Shown here: in pieces, positions 58,578 to 64,000 of the stretch | Position numbering within the stretch: position 1 is the stretch's first letter | Layout of the letters: every line of letters begins with the position of its first letter | DNA from: Lunularia cruciata | Taxonomy: Eukaryota; Streptophyta; Marchantiopsida; Lunulariales; Lunulariaceae | Assembly: GCA_948567375.1 (NCBI GenBank) | Contig: OX419762.1 | Coordinates: 7,384,001 to 7,448,000, forward strand | Length of the DNA: 64,000 nucleotides | Direction: 5' to 3' | The notes under the pieces: model-generated | Told to the model about the DNA's origin: nothing | Database searches by the model: none | Seen by the model: only the letters and a program-made list of their open reading frames with translations | Position numbers and translations under genes: made by a program

Positions 58578-60699
58578 GTCCATTGTAGTAAAGGCACTTT
58601 GATTGTCATGATAAATGTGAATAGTAGATGTTGAATTAAATTGGATACTCTCAAGACATTGGCTGATCCAAACAACTACAGAAGCTATGGTAGCCATAGA
58701 CATGTACTCTACTTCAGTTCTAGACAAGGCTGTGGTCTTCTTCCAAGTGCTGCTCCAGCTGATTGCTCCACCACAAAATACAAAACATTAACCTGAGGTT
58801 GAGCATGGTTAGTCCACCTCATTGGCCCAATCAGAATCATTAAAACCATATAGTGAGCAAGTTTGACATTGATGCTCCAAACAATAGTTAACAGTACCTT
58901 TTACATACCTTAGGGTATGTTTTATGGCCTGAATATATTTCCTTCCAAGATTAGCCATAAAGTGAGTCAATACAGTAATGGTGTATGATAAATCTGATGG
59001 GGGTGCTAGTAGAGCCGCAAAGTAAGGACCCAACAACATTTAGGTAAGGAAAATGAGCACATTCAACCTTTTTCTCATCAGCAGAAGGGTAGTCTTCAAG
59101 AGACAAATGTACACCCGGTACCATAGGAGTGGAGACTGGTTTAACATCAAAAAAACCATAGTAAGTGAAGAGTTGTAGAAAATAATGTTGCTGTGACAAA
59201 TGATCCAACCTTCTTGACAGTCTAGGGTAATTTGTAAGCTCAAGTTATGATGTAACTCACCAAAATAGGTCATGGCAAAGTGGTCAAAAAGTTGGGATTT
59301 GATCTTGGTCAGGAAGGAAAAGTTACTGCAAGCAATTAACATATCATCAACATAAAGTGCTAATTTAGGAAAGTCAGATCTATGATAGAAATAGTAGACA
59401 TTTCTATCAACATTGGACTTGGCACATTTCCTGGGTGCATAGGTCGTAGGAATTAGTACTGTTGGATCATAATTCTCCTCTTGAGCCCAAAGAGGGAGAA
59501 CTCCTTCGTTAGAGCAGGCAGATTGTCTAAGAAACAGTGGTGGAGCTAGAGTGGGCTGAGGTATGTCATCAACTTCATCTGGCTGGGTTTTGGAGAAAGA
59601 GGACTGGTCAAATGAACCAAATAGCCTCCAAAAATGGTGGAATGTGCTCCAAAAAGTGTCTACTTGCTTGTTTAGAGAATTATGAATGGAGTTAACAATC
59701 TGAGACAAGGGAGAGGACCACCTAGATGGTGATGAGGGACCAAGCTGGGAGGCTTGGACCTCATGGAATAGTGAACTAGATGGCAATGGAGCATCAGCCT
59801 CAAATAATGAGTTAAGATGACCTTCTTCATATAATGGATTAGTAACATTAGAAGAGTGACCAGGTGGTCTTTGAAAAAAATCATCTTCAAAAGACAAAGG
59901 TTGAGGTGGTTTCACCACTGGGGAATGGACAGCTGGGGAAATTGCTATTGGAATAACAATAGAAGGGTGAGACCGTATGGGTGCAGTTTGACTTAGTGGG
60001 GCAGGTTGTGAGGCAGCTGGGGTTGCTGTAGCAGAGTCATTGGGACAACATGACTGTAGAATTGTTGATTTGCTACCTGAAGATCCTAGTCAATGGGACC
60101 TGAAGTAGTGGACTGAGAGTAATTCTAAAGTAAGCTAGTTAGCAACTCCTCCTCTTGAAACTTGATGTCTTAGAGGTGAAGACAAACCCATCTGCTGCAG
60201 TTAATAACCTCTTACTAGGGTATCATACCCAAGAAAAATGCATGCTTCAGACTCAAGGTCTAGTTTAGACCACATTTTGATAAGAACTTGTGCAAGGACC
60301 TTACAACCAAAGATATGTAAATTGGATAAGTGGGTTTTTGCTTGTGCCACATTTCAAATGGAGTGGAAAAACAAAGTATGGCTTTAGTAGCGCACCAATT
60401 TTGAAGATATGTTGCACAAGTTACTACCTCCCAGTTAAGGTTTGGAAAGGCCTGATTCATGGAGCATACATCAGACCATATTGTACAAAGTAGAATTTTT
60501 CCTCTCAACTACACCATTTTTCCAAGGGATGTAACTAATAGTATGTTGTCTTTCAATACCATTACATTCATAATAGTTAGTATCCTTGGGCCCCAATATT
60601 CAACACCTCCATTTTCCTAGACCTTCTTAAGTTTGGTGGTGAGGGAGTTTGGACTCTAACTCCTTGACTCATTCTGCATTCACTCTCACTTTCTCTCTA

Positions 60700-61010
60700 T
60701 CTCCTTGCTTGATGAAGGTAATCCACTCATCAATCTTTCATAACCTTCATTTGGGAGAAAGTTCTCAATGATTGCAATAGTCTAACTCTCCTAAGACTCC
60801 TCTTGGTCATCACTCTTCTCTTTTTTATTGTATTTTGACTCATACCATGTAAGAGCCACATCCTCAAAGAAATCCAATAATAATGAGATCCACTCATTAT
60901 AATTCTCCTCTTCTCATTGTTTCCTATGCAAATCCTCTTGAAGTTTCTCACAAAAGCCTTCAAATCTTCTCCATCTTTACCAAAGAAAATTGGAAGTTTC
61001 TACATCTTAG
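60700..61010 (-). pseudogene. Retrotransposon gag fragment
   Basis: Minus-strand pieces read KLPIFFGKDGEDLKAFVRNF and KRICIGN, then in another frame NEWISLLLDFFEDVALTWYE, SKYNKKEKSDDQEES and AIIENFLPNEGYE. The pattern F-x-G...F...W...L...L-x-x-x-A-x-x-W(Y/F) is that of Ty3/gypsy gag. No LTR or pol is adjacent. Confidence 0.55.
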
Positions 61011-64000
61011 CTTCTCACTACCTTTCTCTTCTTGCTATTTTTTTTGTCTGTCACCCTATAACTAATAGAGTACAAGTATGATTAATATTATTTTAGAATA
61101 GTACACTATACAGAACATAAAAGGTTGAGGTTGTTCTAAGATTTCTATTGAATTGTCAAATTCTAGAGTTCATATTAATCTAACCCTTATGGATAGTTTA
61201 CCTATAAGTTGAAAGATTAGCTCTATCACTAATCTTGAGAGCTACTTGATAAAAGTGATAGTTACTACATAAAAATACTAAGACTCTCTCCAAAATCTTT
61301 CACAAAGTTCTCTAACAATGTTACTACTTCATTACAATTGTAACAATATGGAGTTAGTAGCCAAGTTAATAGAGGCTAATAAGTTAGCAAATATGCCAAA
61401 TAAGCCAAGCAGTCTAAGAATATTCTAAAAGTATATCAGAAACTTCTTGGTAACTTTTATGTATCAAGTAATGTGTATGCCAAGTAGGTAACTTCTAGAG
61501 GGAAACTTCTTGGCTAGCTTTGCTTGCATGCTAAGTAGGTGTCTCATATGAGGAAGTTTCTTTGGAAGCTTCTTGGTTGGCTTAGCTTGCATTCCAAGAA
61601 TGCAATTTCTAGAAGGAATTTTCCTTGGGAACTTCCCAAGAGCCTTGTATATTTCTTATAAATATTAAAGCCCAAGATCATGCTAAATATTCAAAGTTTC
61701 CCTCATTTTGAGAGTCTCAATGTGATCTTCCACTAAGGTCTTCTATTCTCTTATTTATCTCCTTGGTCTTTTAGAGCAGTAGCCATGGTGGCAACACCTC
61801 TAATTATCATTACTATGTAATAACAAATCAAGCACCTTACTCAATTGTTGGAAGAGAGAGATCATAAAACAAGAACAAGTAGAGAGAGCACCATTTTTGA
61901 GAACAAGATAAACAAATTCAATTTCCAAAGCCCAAGGTTTTTGAAAGTAAGAATCTCTCAAGTATAGTGGAGAATTTGTGTTTGATTGCAAACATCATTT
62001 TGAAGCTACAAATCTTCAAGATGAATAAAGCCAGATTCTCTTGGCTTGAATGATAATCGGATAAGGTTGCAAAATAACCATACAAGTGTAAGAATTTAAT
62101 ATATTTGCAAATTTTTACCCATGCTTTCATCCACTACATCCTTTCCAAGGATGAACCAAGGTCATATAGCAATTAAGATTTTTGTTGATAAGTTTAGTAA
62201 GAAAATCCATTTTGCACCAACGTTTGATACAATGGATACTCCAAAGTTTGAATAGATCAACTTTGATAATGTCTTCAACCATCATGGGATGCCTCATTGT
62301 GACAACCCAATGTTGATATACTAATAGTATAATTGTTAAGCACAAGTTGTTACCACAAGGATATGGTTTGGAAATGGTTTGCCTAGACGTGAAAGAAATA
62401 GTGTCACTTTGTCCCAAGTTGTCTATTGTTGCGTGTTTATCCTCTTGGGCAAGGCAACTCCCAAAAGAGGGTACTTCATCCCAAAATGACACAATATAGA
62501 AAAGAAAATCAAACACTCAAATCACATTCACAAAATATATCCTATCAACTTGGCTCCCGAGGTGATGGCTCAATCTACATTGAAAGTCATTGGACCCAAA
62601 TGTCTATAACCTTGCATTTTCCTATATGATGCATACCACAACACCAATAAGAGTGCTCTGCCCTTCCATGGAGGCGTTCCTCACTGCTATATTGCAAGTT
62701 CATGATGAGAGGAGCTCTTTTTTTACATGACACTTCACACATTCATAGCCATCATTGCCAGTCAATATATTGCCTCAATTCTTCAGAATACCCAGGGATC
62801 CAACACCCCTATCAACCCTGATTGCTTTCTTCCACCTCAACACTTGTGTTCTTACTTTGAGTTCCTCACCACTACTCTACCCAACAATCACAAAACATAC
62901 ACAATATTGACATTGACAGGTTTAAGGATCATAGAGGTCCTTATCCCACTGTCCACAAAAAAAATTCCAATTCATGTATACACAAACAATTGTAAATTGA
63001 CCATACACACAAATGTAGATAACAAAATGGCAAATCTTGGAATTCTGCACATGCATGAGCTAAATTGAACCCGTATTATGTTTGAGGTGATCTCCCTTAT
63101 ACCTTCTACTACAAAAGAATGGGGTGCATCCATGACTATGCAATGCCACAATCCTCAAATTATACCCTAAACCAATTGATACTAATCCCCAGATCATACT
63201 CTAAACCAATTGATACTAACCTTAATGTAATTACTCTCTTACCAAATTACCATTGCAATGGTGCAACTACAAGGGATGCCTATTATATACTCTACCAATT
63301 ACAAACCTCCAACTAGACATTGGAAAAATGCTCTTGATGACATGGCATTGGCAAAATTTTCCTATTGTACATGACCATCATTCTCTCTAACATTGTATAC
63401 ATGTTGTTTCCCTACTAACATCGTGTCCCCATTGGCAGATGGTCATGGTGATGCTTGACTACAATGGTCTCTCACCATGATGAGGTCTGATTCCAATGGT
63501 TAGATGACTCTAATGATCATGTTATAACAAAGTCACCCTAAAGGTGTAACTTGTTTTATAGATGTACACATGTATTGCTACAACCAATCTCTATTTCTTA
63601 GTCCCTCTTGGCTTTTCCGATGCATCTTCTCCATTGCATCTTTGGATCAGTTCATCAACATGCTATATGTATTCTTCTAGCTCTTGGCTGACATTGGTTG
63701 AGATGCTATCAAATTTTTGTCAATATGTTTCTGCAACTTCTCATCCAATTTGGTCAATTGCTCCATCAAAAACTTCTTGTCCCTAAAGCATGTATCTCTA
63801 ACTTCAACTCTTGGAGCTTTGCAAGATGAAATTGGGTCAATACCACCACTCCTACTTGCATCTTCAACTGGTTTGTGGTATCTCCCACTATTGTGATCAC
63901 CCACATATGCTCCTTGTCTAGAGTATCTTGGATGGATTGCATCTCCATACCTACCTCTTGGCTGATCTTCACATGGAGGATCTGCTCATGGTCCTTGTGG
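61011..64000. other. AT-rich repeat DNA; no supported gene
   Basis: Short frames only. Near the right edge the minus strand has two overlapping charged frames, 63677-63904 and 63766-63972. They contain VGMEMQSIQDTLDKEHMW and LMEQLTKLDEKLQKHIDKNL, a coiled-coil-like segment that could be another decayed gag. The 113-codon plus frame at 62727-63068 has no motif. A repeated phrase, CTAAACCAATTGATACTAA, occurs twice at 63167 and 63201. Confidence 0.4.

Larger units (their letters stand above)
46690..60600 (-). mobile_element. Copia-A: outermost Ty1/copia element, minus strand, split by Copia-B
   Basis: Its 3' part lies at 46690-46895 and the rest at 58578-60600. Across the Copia-B insertion, with one copy of GTCCA removed, the minus frame reads on without a break: IYHDNQSAFTTMDMTKYHIR, TKHIPIRHHCIKQLVASG, then ANILTKALYGSKLAEHLP. 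That is the copia RNase H end. At 58809-59039 lies SYTITVLTHFMANLGRKYIQ, and at 59040-59918 a frame with LALYVDDMLIACSNFSFLTK, where the YVDDM catalytic pair is intact, and HFAMTYFGELHHNLSLQI. An RT portion between the proline-rich linker and this segment is missing. Integrase pieces (LFFHSI, THLSNLHIFGCK, SEACIFLGYDTLVRGY) lie at 60180-60520. LTR ends are not identified. It is the oldest element of the nest. Confidence 0.8.

Noticed and set aside
62727..63068. 113-codon plus-strand frame
   Set aside because: Thr/Ile/His-rich AT-type composition, no motif and no splice or promoter support.

Overview
This window is nuclear DNA of a land plant. Three things support that: spliced genes with short GT-AG introns, plant-type protein families, and degenerate Ty1/copia and Ty3/gypsy retrotransposons primed by the plant initiator-Met tRNA. 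Compact genes next to very AT-rich repeat blocks would fit a bryophyte or another seedless plant, but that is inference and the species cannot be named from sequence alone.

Layout. (1) About 1-6.8 kb, minus strand: two Rubisco-LSMT-like SET modules in a row. The downstream one (1-2874) keeps the SET signature. The upstream one (3051-6758) has lost it. They may be one two-SET protein or two tandem genes. (2) 8.98-9.93 kb, plus strand: an intact, intronless LST8 (TOR complex WD40 subunit). (3) 13.67-16.0 kb, minus strand: a complete eight-exon gene for INDH/Ind1, the mitochondrial P-loop Fe-S protein that assembles complex I. (4) 16.5-22.1 kb: several copies of a repeat whose conserved reading frame resembles the region downstream of reverse transcriptase in some eukaryotic retroelements, plus a very AT-rich block. 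(5) 22-36 kb: AT-rich, gene-poor DNA with tandem repeats, a broken FCP1-like phosphatase reading frame and a plastid trnA-like remnant. (6) 39-44.1 kb, plus strand: an eight-exon gene for an unrecognised, disordered protein of about 843 residues with five RHNSG-type repeats. A tandemly duplicated TATA-containing segment precedes it. (7) 46.7-60.6 kb: a three-level nest of retrotransposons. A chromodomain gypsy element lies inside a plus-strand copia element, which lies inside an older minus-strand copia element. Both inner insertions keep perfect 5-bp target-site duplications. (8) 60.7-64 kb: gag-like debris and AT-rich DNA.

The intact genes are housekeeping functions with no evident common pathway: TOR signalling, complex I assembly and protein lysine methylation. 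The rest is repeat DNA in several stages of decay. I found no CRISPR array, rRNA, complete tRNA gene or defence-type operon. The most interesting points are the possible double-SET gene, the repeat family with a conserved reading frame at 16-22 kb, the unrecognised phospho-repeat protein with its duplicated promoter, the nested elements with an inverted duplication in one LTR, and the FCP1-like pseudogene.
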